A DNA stretch of 64,000 bases from Allolobophora icterica. Lineage: Eukaryota > Annelida > Clitellata > Crassiclitellata > Lumbricidae. The notes under the pieces were generated by a model. It saw only the letters and a program-made list of their open reading frames with translations, had not been told where the DNA came from and did no database searches. A program made the position numbers and the translations under genes. Each line of letters opens with the position of its first letter. The stretch's first letter is position 1. Where the stretch lies: contig OY744615.1 in assembly GCA_963556255.1 (NCBI GenBank), forward strand, positions 21,759,835 through 21,823,834. Direction: 5' to 3'. Positions 54,534-63,951 of this stretch are shown piece by piece.

Positions 54534-55691
54534 AGTGATGTAGTCGAGTCCACCTAAGCCGAGTCCGAGTCAAGTCCGAGTCCATCTAAGCCGAGTCCGA
54601 GTCGAGTCCGAGTCCTGAGGTGTTCGAGTCCGAGTCCGAGTCACTAAAGATCGAGTCCAAGTCCGAGTCCGAGTCCATCCCCATCAAAATACAATGAACC
54701 ACGCAATTCAATGCCATAGAAAAATAACTTAAGTTACATAACCATATAATTTATGTAGAAAGAATTTTTAACGTAATTTACCCAAATTTCACATAAAAAC
54801 ACTAAATTAAGTAAAATTTTGTTCGATAATCTGGCACTATCACGAGGACACATAAAAATTCTTCCACTGCTAAACGCAAGTTCAGTAGGTAGGAACAGCT
54901 CGAACGTAAATTCCACAAGTGCAGCCGTGGAATATCACGTCCTCGCTCCTTCTCTACACTGGAAAGGGCGATAAGAAAGTTTCTTCTAATTCGAAGCGAT
55001 AAATTAATAACTCCACGCACAGTTTAGCACTATAATTGAAGATATATCATATATTTACAAATCGACAATCCCTAGTAATCTGACCCGTTCTCTTCAATGT
55101 CATGCCCTTCACGGTTTTCGTCTCTATAAAATTAATGTCCCCGTCCACACCGATTAGAGACCCTCAGTCTTATACCCCAGCCTATTCATGATACTTGTCT
55201 TCACTTCATTAGTTTCTGTTGTCTGCTGGTAGGAACTGGTTGGCGCCAGAATAATTCCAGCTGTTCTGGCTTATGCCTATAGGCCTGTGGATGCCTAAAC
55301 CAGGCCGAATAGAGACCCTCTGTTTATACCCCAGTCTATTGATGATACTCGACCGTCTTCACTACATTAGTTTCTATTGTCTGCTAGTAGGAACTGGTTG
55401 GCGCCGGAATAGTTCCACCTGTTCTGGCTGATGCTTGTAGCGACAGTCGACCGGGTATTCACGTCAGTTCTCGCATGAGGGGTGGTCTTGGCCGTGACGT
55501 GGCAATACAGTTGCCTGTTCTGTCCAGAAATTGTGACTCGGAAAACGAGTCAGCGAGTCAAATTCGAGTCCAAGGGTTCGAGTCCGAGTCCAAGTCCGAG
55601 TCGTGACAGTCCAAGTCCGAGTCCGAGTCCGCAAAAAATCGGTCTCGAGTCGGACTCGAGCCCTTGGCCGGACTCGAGTACTACATCACTG
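54534..55691. mobile_element. GAGTCC-repeat hAT-like element (1158 bp)
   Basis: Ends CAGTGATGTAGTCGAGTCC and, from the right inward, CAGTGATGTAGTACTCGAGT. Perfect 8-bp duplication CCGATATT at 54526-54533 and 55692-55699. Subterminal arrays of GAGTCCGAGTCC on both sides; the interior has an about 150-bp duplication (GAACTGGTTGGCGCC near 55225 and 55390). No transposase ORF. Confidence 0.9.
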
Positions 55692-55911
55692 CCGATATTA
55701 TGCATGTATCGTTGGAACGCAACGCAGGTCGTGTATTTATTTCAACGTTATATATGTATACGATTAGAATATTTCACAAATTGTTCGGTATAGGGCCTAC
55801 AGTCATGATTGAATCGGTTTATCTAATTAAACTGTACTTACTTGGGGCCTCCAATGTCCGTTTATGTAATACTAGCTGGATTACCCGGCGTTGCCCGGGG
55901 TTATAAGTTTC

Positions 55912-55985
55912 ACACCACCACCACCACCACCACCACCACCACCACCACCAACAACAACAACAACGACAACAACAACAACAACAAC
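55912..55985. repeat. (CAC)n/(AAC)n microsatellite
   Basis: CACCACCAC tract passing into AACAACAAC. Confidence 0.95.
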
Positions 55986-56019
55986 GACTGCTTGGCAATC
56001 TTGGCAGTCGCCCTCTGGC

Positions 56020-56560
56020 AGCGACTGCTTCGCAGTCTTGGAGGCCCTTGTGGCGTCTGGCGACCTGTGGCGGAGACTGCTTCGCAGTCTTGTAGACGCC
56101 TCCTGGCATCTAGCGACCTCTGCCGTGGAGTGACTGCTTCGCAGTCGCCCTCTGGCGGTGACTGCTTCGCAGTCTTGGAGGCCCTTGTGGCGTCTGGCGA
56201 CGCCCGGCGGAGACTGCTTCGCAGTCTGGTAGACGCCTTCTGGCGTCTAGCGACCTCTGCCGTGGAGTGACTGCCCTCTGGCGGCGACTGCTTCGCAGTC
56301 TTGGAGACCCTTGTAGCGTGTGGCGACCTGTGGGGGAGACTGCTTCGCAGTCTTGTAGACGCCTTCTGGCGTACAGCGGAGACTGCTTCGCAGTCTTGTA
56401 TACGCCTTCTGGCATCTAGCGACCTCTGCCGTGGAGTGACTGCTTCGCAGTCGCCCTCTGGCGGCGACTGCTTCGCAGTCTTGGAGGCCCTTGTGGCGTC
56501 TGGCGACCTGTGGGGGAGACTGCTTCGCAGTCTCCCGTGGACCGACTGCTTCGCAGTCGA
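56020..56560. repeat. Array of 12 perfect hairpins GACTGCTTCGCAGTC
   Basis: The 15-mer (6-bp stem, TTC loop) occurs at 56023, 56075, 56132, 56160, 56212, 56286, 56338, 56381, 56438, 56466, 56518 and 56544. Spacers are themselves repeated (GGAGGCCCTTGTGGCGTCTG, GTAGACGCCTTCTGGC, CGACCTCTGCCGTGGAGT). One frame per strand stays open, which I read as a consequence of repeat structure rather than a gene. Confidence 0.93.
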
Positions 56561-56781
56561 AGAGGGTGAACCGGGCGTTGGCGTGTTAAAGAAAACGCCA
56601 GAAATCAAGCCCTCACTGCCGGTCTGTAGTCGGCCTCGCCCTTAGTAAAGCAGACTGGTTGTTTGATATACTGTAAATAATTTAGATCTTTGTCTTTGAA
56701 CATACATGTGTTAAAATTTTGCTGTAAAACGATGAATATACTTCGAATCGATCGTCATTAAATTTTGTGCGAATGTAAACA

Positions 56782-56897
56782 ACTTATGCGCATTATTAAT
56801 GACGTTGGGGAATACCGGCGCCATAAATAGAACCGCGGTGTCGTTATGCGCATTATTAATGACGTTGGGGAATACCGGCGCCATAAATAGAACCGCT
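56782..56897. repeat. 59-bp tandem duplication
   Basis: TTATGCGCATTATTAATGAC through ATAGAACCGC occurs twice, near 56785 and 56844, without mismatch over about 54 bp. Confidence 0.93.
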
Positions 56898-57129
56898 TGG
56901 CAGTGGAATAGGCGAGCTTGAGCGTGATAGACGGTCGGGTGGGTAGAGTTTTGGGGCATTTTCACCATGGTAGGGGTGAAAACGGGGGACGCGAACCCCT
57001 CCACTGGGTGTCCGAAGCCGAGGCCGACACAGTAGTGAAGGTTTCGAGTGAAAAGGTGCAAAATTGTAGAAGTTAATCCAGGTCAAACAGACAGACAGAC
57101 AGACACACAAACACACACACACACACACA

Positions 57130-57168
<39 letters not shown>

Positions 57169-57234
57169 AATTCTCGCTTTATTAATATAGATGTAGGCCT
57201 AGAGGAGGAGTATATGTTTTAATAATTTTTACAG

Positions 57235-57317
57235 ATACTTCATCCTTTAGTCAATCTGAGGCTTGTGGCTCGAATTTCTATACTTTTTCAACGGCTTGTG
57301 AAGTCACAGACATTCAG
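57235..57317 (+). CDS. Candidate internal exon of an unidentified gene
   Basis: TAATAATTTTTACAG precedes and GTAAGTTTC follows, a strong acceptor-donor pair. Two frames are open. One (2-nt start, phase 0 exit) gives TSSFSQSEACGSNFYTFSTA then CEVTDIQ. The other (phase 0 start, compatible with the exon at 51931) gives ILHPLVNLRLVARISILFQR. Without a family match I cannot choose between them. The retroelement ends 43 bp upstream. Confidence 0.35.
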
Positions 57318-57359
57318 GTAAGTTTCTTATATTATCTTCTCTGTCACTCACTCTGTCTC

Positions 57360-57431
57360 TATCTGTCTCTGTCTGTCTGTTTTTTGTTTGTCTCTCTCTC
57401 CCCTCTCTGTCTGTCTGTGTCTCTCTATGTC

Positions 57432-57496
<65 letters not shown>

Positions 57497-57500
57497 ATAT
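57360..57500. repeat. (TCTG)n microsatellite
   Basis: CTGTCTGT run at 57435-57496 with a TCTC-rich lead-in. Confidence 0.95.
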
Positions 57501-57556
57501 ATATGCGTTTGTATGTATATTTATTAACATATCTGCAGCGAATTAATTAATTACAG

Positions 57557-57838
57557 GGTCTCTGCCCTCGTGTGGCGCTGCCTTTTGGGCTTGGCCCCTG
57601 CATATCGGAGGGAGCTCAGTCGCTCAACCCTAGATGTGCGGGGCCCCCGCTCTCTCTGCTCTTCTGCACAGGATGAGCTTCTTGTTTATGCACTAACCTC
57701 TATCAGACGGCACGTGCCTTTTCTGTTGTTGGCCCTTCAGTCTGGAACGAGCTCCTTCAAGCCTTTCAGCCGGGCCTGGACCGGGAGCGCTTTTGAGTAG
57801 ATACCTTGAAGGGGTGCTATATAAATATTCGCAATGAA
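57557..57838 (+). mobile_element. L2-like LINE 3' remnant
   Basis: The end reads GGGGTGCTATATAAATATTC, then GCAATGAATGAGTGAA, the L2 (TGAA)n tail. The upstream frames encode a C-terminal fragment (LGLAPAYRREL and a frameshifted VGPSVWNELLQAF block). Confidence 0.75.
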
Positions 57839-57921
57839 TGAGTGAAAGACTATATATGAATGGCGTTGACAAGCTGGTTCCATGTAGAAGCCATGAAATG
57901 TTAAAATTTGCTTTACAAATG

Positions 57922-58750
57922 CAGTCTTGTCCTCGAGACCAAGGTCTTGGTCTCGAGTACACTCGAGTTCGTTTTTTAAAGTCTTGGTCTTGGTCTTGAG
58001 GTTCAAGGTCTTGGTCTTGGTCTTGAGGTTCAAGGTCTTGGTCTTGAGGTTCAAAGTCTTGGTCTCGGTCTCGCAAGACCAAGATCAAGACCGGCTGTTA
58101 ATATGAACAGTCATTTGACAGAACTCAAGAATTCTGTATCAAGCCTGCTTGCATCATACGACCAATATCTATGGATGGATACAAGTCATAATTATGTTGG
58201 TCAGGAAAACCCATTGGCAGCAGCAGCAGCAGTTATTCTGTATCAGACGGTATGATAAACCATGGGAAGATTTCAAAAGGACTCAACTCACTATCTGTAC
58301 ATCTACATCCAGTGCTTGAAAAGCTACCGTGTGTGTGTCAGCGACTTCAGCACCTGTAGAACGTATTTTTTCACATGGCGGAATTTTTATGAGGCCCACC
58401 AGGCACGTCTTGGTCAGAAAATTCGGAGCGAATTGGTTTTTATAAAATACAAAAGGCATTTGGTATAAGAGTTTGCATGAAGGACTTTTGAATACAAATT
58501 CGGATTTCTCTGCAGTTTGCATTTAAAGTTAATTTGCTTGAATAAAATAAAAGACTCATGTTTTCATTAAAATAGCGAATATTCCGACTTGACAATTTTT
58601 AGAAGTCTTGACCTGATTTCGATTTTTAGGGTCTTGGTCTTGGTCTCGAGGTTCAAAGTCTTGGTCTTGGTCTCGAGGTTCAAGGTCTTGGTCTTGAGGT
58701 TCAAGGTCTTGGTCTTGGTCTTGAGGTTTAAGGTCTTGACAACAAGACTG
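57922..58750. mobile_element. CAAGAC-repeat hAT-like element, copy 2 (829 bp, inverted)
   Basis: Ends CAGTCTTGTCCTCGAGACC and, from the right inward, CAGTCTTGTTGTCAAGACC. Perfect 8-bp duplication TACAAATG at 57914-57921 and 58751-58758. Related throughout to 44502-45365 but in the opposite orientation; the central part retains the same ORF remnant on the minus strand. Confidence 0.9.
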
Positions 58751-58871
58751 TACAAATGTCAAAAAGCGTTCAGCCTCCGGAAGCTCGCGCTATAGCACGT
58801 TCTCCTTAAATCGCCCTCTGCGCTGGTTACTTGTATGACTGCCCTGGTTATGCCCTGTTCACAAAAAATGT

Positions 58872-59050
58872 CCAGTGATGGGCAAAAGTTAACTAAAAAG
58901 TTAGCAACTTTTAGTTTAACTAAAAAATTTTAGTTAAGGAAGAAGTTTAACTAAAAAAATAGTTTAGTTAAAACCATAGTTTAACTAACATTTTTTAGTT
59001 GCTAACTAAAAAGTTTAACTACAATATGCAACTATTTTTCCACAGTGAAA
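58872..59050. repeat. TTAACTAAAA-type repeat cluster
   Basis: Starts CAGTGATGGGCAAAAGTTAA, a possible hAT-like end. AGTTTAACTAAAAA and its complement alternate six or more times. The matching right end was not found, so it is probably truncated. Confidence 0.55.
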
Positions 59051-59199
59051 ATTGAACACTGTCAGCAAAAAAACATTTGAATACTTTATGGTTTTAGCAC
59101 TAACAGCCTGTGTTTTCAAATTCATACACTACTTAAGGTACACAAATACACAGTCTTTAAAAAACATAGACAGCAATCAATTAAATCAGATCTCAGTTA

Positions 59200-59608
59200 G
59201 GTATCAGTGATTAGTTGATAAATGTTTTTATAGAGCATACGGTATATACAGTTTTTATCGTTCTTTCCAGGCAATGTGAAATTGTGAGTTCGCACCCGGA
59301 AATTATGGGGGGATATTTCGGTCAGCAGGGAAGGAGGGTCGCAGAACATGGCCAGGGTCAATAATGGCTGGATTGAATAGGCGTTCATCAGCCTGCCTGG
59401 CCAGTTCTGAAGCGCTTTGGATGGAAGGGGAAAGTAAGCCAGTTCGTTCCATTTTTCTAAGGAGCTGCTTGATCCTCTCCCAGTCTCCCTGTCTCCTGCC
59501 CTGGTATAGTCCCACCATGCAGGGGACGCATACATCAGGGAAGCTACGGTGGTGGCCCTTGCTATAATTATCATGTAGGACATTAGGTGGAAATCCGTGA
59601 GACCGGAG
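59200..59608 (-). mobile_element. Degenerate non-LTR retrotransposon C-terminal remnant
   Basis: The minus strand gives YASPAWWDYT, then after a frameshift RIKQLLRKMERTGLL and LARQADERLF, and then RVRTHNFTLPGKNDKNCIYR. These are blocks usual at the end of LINE ORF2. Several frame changes; non-functional. It abuts the hAT copy at 59612. Confidence 0.7.
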
Positions 59609-59816
59609 GAGCATAGATGTTAAAACCGTTTTTTTATTTTTTCCCAAAAAAACGTCTTTTTTTCGTTTTTTATTTTTCTTATCGTTTTTTCCGTTTTCTA
59701 TGTAACTTTATTTATTTATTTATTTACTGTCTGTCAATGTTTTTCAGTTTCTGTTTAATATTTTGTCTGATGTCCCTTACGTTGTTTCCGTACTTTCAAG
59801 GATTCAGCTAATTTAC

Positions 59817-60452
59817 CACAGTATAAATAATTACACAGTACGTCGACTCTCATTAAGGATCCTGAGTGGCCGAGTGGGTTTGTAGCCCGCTAGCCACGCC
59901 GGCGGCCCGGGTTCGATTCCCGGTCGGTCGGTTTCTCAGAGATTAATTTCTCGGATCTTTACTGCGGGTGGCTCGGTCGCAATATAAACGTGGAGTACGA
60001 GGTTGTACTCTGCCTCCGACACTGATCATCTTCGATATGAAAAAGTGTCGTTAAGCCGATATACAACATCGACTCTCATTGCTGGCTGTTGACTAATTTT
60101 TCTGGTCACGTGATTACGACATCTGGTCACGTGATTACGGCAAAGTAAACGACGCCATGTTGAATCTGAGCTCTTGAATTATAGATTTAAACTGAAATTA
60201 ACGTTAAAAATAATATTGTTAATTCTAATGAAGTCCTCGATGTTGTTGTAACGTTTAAAAATATTTGATGTGATGGATTCCGATGTATCGGCGTTTAGTC
60301 CTCAATGTTGTTGTAACGTTTAATAATATTTGATGTGATGGGTTCCGGTGTATTGGCGTGTTAGCGGCTCAGATTCAAAATGGCGATTGGTCACACATTC
60401 TGACTGCAGCATCGGCCGGGAGTCGTCTTACTGTGTGATTATTTATACTGTG
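59817..60452. mobile_element. MITE nested in hAT copy 2 (636 bp)
   Basis: 24-bp terminal inverted repeats with one mismatch, starting CACAGTATAAATAAT at both ends. Target duplication AATTTAC (59810-59816 and 60453-60459). The empty site is preserved in hAT copy 1 (CTAATTTACCTCAC). A GATGTTGTTGTAACGTTTAA block is duplicated inside. Superfamily not assigned. Confidence 0.88.
59855..60068 (+). mobile_element. tRNA-derived SINE nested in the MITE (214 bp)
   Basis: The head has GAGTGGCCGAGTGGG (class II tRNA-like A box) and a perfect B box in GGGTTCGATTCCCGG, then an unrelated body ending GATATACAACA. A 12-bp duplication TCGACTCTCATT flanks it at 59843-59854 and 60069-60080. The long arm and retroposon duplications argue against a functional tRNA-Ser/Leu gene. 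Confidence 0.82.
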
Positions 60453-61089
60453 AATTTACCTCACTAGGCTATTTACGTCATCATTTGAGAAACAAATATT
60501 TTATGAAATAGCACAGTACAAGAAATAAAATTTTATAAAGTTATTTCTAAGTTATCTAAAATGCCAGAAGAAAAGGGCGCGGAATGGATTCACGTTACTT
60601 TGATAAACGAGAAAAACAAAAACTCAGCATTGGCTAAATTGAAATGCATTTACTGTGAGAAAGTTTGCACTATATAGTCTATACCTCCAAAGTTTAGTTT
60701 TTAATTGTGTTAGTTTAGTCAGCATGGACTTATGTGGACTTATGTTTGCAATTTAAATTTGAAAAGATTTCAATATTTTTAATTTTTCAATATCTTATTA
60801 AACCAAACTTATAAGAAATAAAATAATTGTTGTAGATTGATGTTACTTAGTGTTTACTAATAAAGTTGTGTATATGCTATTAAATTCTGTGAATAAGGTT
60901 TTTAATTTTAAATTGCAGTAGCACCTACAAGATGCGAGAAAGTCAAATTACTTTCTTTTGTCGTTTTTTTCCCGTTTTTTTCCCGTTTTTTATTTTTTGG
61001 AATAAAACGACGTTTTTTATTTCGTTTCTATTGTTTTTAACAACTGTGGCTTGGAGTGAATAGACTATAGGCTTGGAATATCAAAATGA

Positions 61090-61520
61090 CATTGTTAGAA
61101 GCAAATCATGTAACAATTTGCTAACCGGCGTTTCTAGACTAATTTGACCCTGCTGAAAACGAAAATCGCGGTTAGCAAGCTGGATTTTTAGCGGTTGCAT
61201 GGGAAAACAAGATGGCGGCCAAAATGGCGGCCACTATCTTCATATGGCTATAAGTAGTCATATACGTGATGGAAACATGAGTTTAGAGTCTAAATTAACA
61301 TTTTTGGGGTCAAGGAATGCGATGGAACTAAAGACAAATATGTAGCACTGCCAGAAACAAAATGGCGGACAAAATGGCGGACAAATACCTTCAAACGGCC
61401 ATAAGTAAAGCCACGTATATGATGGAAACATGATTTTAGAGTCTAAGTTAACATTTTCTGGGACAAGGACTACGATGGAACTAAAGACAAATATGTAGCA
61501 CTGCCAGAAAACAAAACGCT
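61090..61520 (+). repeat. Element R2, third (truncated) copy
   Basis: Opens with GCAAATCATGTAACAATTTG, AAAATCGCGGTTAGCAAGCT and AAGATGGCGGCCAAAATGGC, followed by about three tandem units ending TAGCACTGCCAGAAAACAAA. Same family as 29220-30185. Confidence 0.8.
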
Positions 61521-61524
61521 ATAT

Positions 61525-61990
61525 AGATCGTCTTATTATTATTATTATCAACATAACAATATGCTAATAGTATCAACAGTCTAATATAGTCTAACAAAAT
61601 CATTTACAGGTAACCGTTATGTTAAATATCTAGTCCAACAGAAGTACTTGTGCAGTGAAATTTAATATTTAACTATAAAGTTGTGAAGTAGTGTTACCCA
61701 GTACGAAAGACTTTACTGCTTCTTTAGTAACTGCAGCATAAAATTTGATTTTGATGGCCTGCAGCAATTCTACAGTCTTACAATTATGTGAGAAAGACAC
61801 TCAACCTTAGATATGTGGTCTCTATAAGGAGGAACCTCATGATTCTCTACATCATAATGCCTACTGTCTAAGTATCCTGAAATGAAAGTGGTAAAAAAGT
61901 AACCATTCATGTATGTATGTAGCACATCTGTAGCACCTTTTCTTTACCTCAAAGTACAATTGTTTTCAACTCTAAGTATGTGGAACCATA
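61525..61990. other. Probable 3' UTR/downstream region of the zinc-finger gene
   Basis: AT-rich with no ORF. On the minus strand it lies directly after the stop codon. No strong AATAAA was located with confidence. Confidence 0.4.
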
Positions 61991-61992
61991 TT

Positions 61993-63951
61993 TCAGGACA
62001 GGTCAGCAGCTAAGTCGTCAGGTGGAGAAGATCCATGGCTAGAACAATGCTCTAGAAATTCTTTCTCTGTTTCAAGCAATTCATCACATATACCACATCC
62101 AAAAGATTTTGACAAAAACACTTTTTTCTGCAGTGGAAATTTGAATTTGCTAATACACAGACATACTCCATTTCTAATTTCTGTTAAAGGATCTGCAAAT
62201 CCACTTGAATCCGGATACATGTTCTTTGTGAAACATTCACTTGCTATATCAATAACGCCTGTACAACTACATGTGTTGAAATGATCAGACCGTTTAAGAA
62301 TTACTTCACTTCCCACTTTAAGATCTTGCGGCTGTGTTTCTGCATGAAGTTTAAACTTCTTCGCTGAAGAACTGCTCTTGGTATAAGGTTTATTGCACAG
62401 TTTGCGTTCCTTCTCAATTGCATGAGTTCTTCTGTGGCGGTTTAGCTGTCCAATTCCTGTGAATCCTTTATTACAAACTTCACATATGTAGGGTTTTTCT
62501 CCTGTATGATTTCTCAGATGACTTTTCAGAGTACCGACTCGTGTAAATGCCTTCTGACATAATCGGCATCTGTATGGTTTTTCACCAGTATGGGTTCTCA
62601 TGTGCATTTTCATGTGACTATGATCAGCAAATGATTTCTCACATACCTGACATTTGTATGGTTTTTCGCCAGTATGGGTTCTCATGTGTGTTTTCAGTGT
62701 ACTACCATGAGCAAATGTTCTCTGACATAACTGGCACCTGTATAGTTTTTCACCAGTATGGGTTCTCATATGCATTTTCAGAGAACCATTTTCAGCAAAT
62801 GATTTCTGACATAACTCACATTTGTATGGTTTCTCTCCAGTATGGATTCTCATGTGAGCTTTCAGACGACCACCTTTAGCAAATGTTTTCTGACATATCT
62901 GGCACATATATGGTTTTTCTCCCGTATGGGTTCTCAAGTGCGTTTTCAGACGACTATGATCAGCAAATGATTTCTGACATAACTGACATTTATACGGTTT
63001 TTCGCCAGTATGGATTCTCGTGTGCTTTTTCAGATGACCACCTTCACGAAATGATTTCTCACATAACTGACATTTGTATGGTTTCTCTCCAGTATGGATT
63101 CTCATGTGCTTTTTCACAGTCCCTCTAGCAAATGTTTTCTGACATATCTGGCACCGGTATGGTTTTTCGCCAGTGTGGATTCTCATATGCATCACCAAGT
63201 GATTTAGTCCAGTAAAAGATTTCTCACAAAACTGACATATGTAGGGTTTCTCTCGAGTATGGGTTCTCATGTGGTTTTTAAGATTACTACTATGAGTAAA
63301 TGGCTTCTGGCATATCTGGCACATGTATGATTTTTCGCGAGTATGGGTCCTCAAATGCGATTTCAGACTACAATGAACAGCAAATGATCTCTGACATAAC
63401 TGGCACCTGTATGGTTTCTCTCCCGTATGGGTTCTCATGTGCAGCTTCAGATTACTATCACCAGTAAATGATTTCTGACATAACTGACATTTGTATGGTT
63501 TCTCGCCAGTATGGGTTCTAATATGCTGTTTCAGATGAGCATTTTGGGCAAATGATTTCTGACATAACTGACATTTGTATGGTTTCTCTCCAGTATGGAT
63601 TCTCATGTGTGTTTTAAGATGACCACCTTCACTAAATGATTTCTCACATAACTGACATTTGTATGGTTTTTCGCCAGTATGGGTTCTCATGTGAGTCTTC
63701 AGATGGTTAACTTGAGCAAATGTTTTCGGACATAACTGACATTTGTATGGTTTCTCGCCAGTATGGATTCTCATGTGCGTTTTAAGATGACCACCTTCGC
63801 TAAATGATTTCTCACATAACTGACATTTGTATGGTTTTTCGCCAGTATGGATTCTCATGTGAGTTTTCAGCTGACCACCTTGAGCAAATGTTTTCTGACA
63901 TATCTTGCATGTGTATTGTTTTTCTCCCTTATGGGTTGTCGTATTCGCCAT
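61993..63951 (-). CDS. C2H2 zinc-finger protein, 18 tandem fingers plus one C-terminal finger
   Basis: 652 codons in one exon. Fingers of the form YKCQLCQKSFxxxxxLKxHMRTHTGEKP run from residue about 12 to 520 with TGEKP linkers, the Krueppel type that binds DNA in the nucleus. I count 18; the tenth (YRCQICQKTFARGTVKKH) lacks one residue between Cys and His and may not fold normally. Fingers 2 and 4 are identical, showing recent internal duplication. A nineteenth C2H2 (CGICDELLETEKEFLEHCSSH spacing C-x2-C-x12-H-x3-H) lies near the C-terminus after a non-finger linker. No KRAB, ZAD, SCAN or BTB domain. The start is the first ATG; an in-frame stop lies 11 codons upstream. The target is unknown. 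Confidence 0.92.
   Translation of the reverse strand: MANTTTHKGEKQYTCKICQKTFAQGGQLKTHMRIHTGEKPYKCQLCEKSFSEGGHLKTHMRIHTGEKPYKCQLCPKTFAQVNHLKTHMRTHTGEKPYKCQLCEKSFSEGGHLKTHMRIHTGEKPYKCQLCQKSFAQNAHLKQHIRTHTGEKPYKCQLCQKSFTGDSNLKLHMRTHTGEKPYRCQLCQRSFAVHCSLKSHLRTHTREKSYMCQICQKPFTHSSNLKNHMRTHTREKPYICQFCEKSFTGLNHLVMHMRIHTGEKPYRCQICQKTFARGTVKKHMRIHTGEKPYKCQLCEKSFREGGHLKKHTRIHTGEKPYKCQLCQKSFADHSRLKTHLRTHTGEKPYMCQICQKTFAKGGRLKAHMRIHTGEKPYKCELCQKSFAENGSLKMHMRTHTGEKLYRCQLCQRTFAHGSTLKTHMRTHTGEKPYKCQVCEKSFADHSHMKMHMRTHTGEKPYRCRLCQKAFTRVGTLKSHLRNHTGEKPYICEVCNKGFTGIGQLNRHRRTHAIEKERKLCNKPYTKSSSSAKKFKLHAETQPQDLKVGSEVILKRSDHFNTCSCTGVIDIASECFTKNMYPDSSGFADPLTEIRNGVCLCISKFKFPLQKKVFLSKSFGCGICDELLETEKEFLEHCSSHGSSPPDDLAADLS

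Larger units (their letters stand above)
55870..57192 (+). mobile_element. RTE-like nonautonomous retroelement carrying a hairpin array
   Basis: Begins CTAGCTGGATTACCCGGCGT followed by TGCCCGGGG, and ends with CAGACAGACAGACACAC, (CA)n and TTCTCGCTTTATTAATATAG. This pair of termini resembles RTE-type LINE/SINE tails seen in many animals (from general knowledge, not searched). It contains no RT. Internal parts: (ACC/AAC)n, a hairpin-repeat array, a 59-bp tandem duplication and a (CA)n tract. Confidence 0.55.
59612..61048. mobile_element. hAT element with BED-finger remnant, copy 2 (interrupted)
   Basis: Aligns with 53396-54414 on both sides of a nested insertion. The left end CATAGATGTTAAAACCG is identical; the right end reads CACAGTTGTTAAAAAC inward. 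The BED-like frame MPEEKGAEWIHVTLINEKNK is retained near 60561 and soon ends. Flanking 8-mers (CGGAGGAG and GCTTGGAG) match only partly. Confidence 0.83.

Noticed and set aside
56020..56560. CRISPR array
   Set aside because: The repeats are 15-bp hairpins with repeated, unequal spacers in a eukaryotic transposon; no cas genes are possible in this context.
55910..56608. 232-codon minus-strand ORF and 142-codon plus-strand ORF over the hairpin array
   Set aside because: Both strands are open because the repeat units lack stops; no domain, no splice context, and the array is a repeat inside a mobile element.
59855..59935. Functional class II tRNA gene
   Set aside because: A and B boxes are good, but the sequence is the head of a 214-bp unit with 12-bp target duplications and a non-tRNA body, so it is a SINE.
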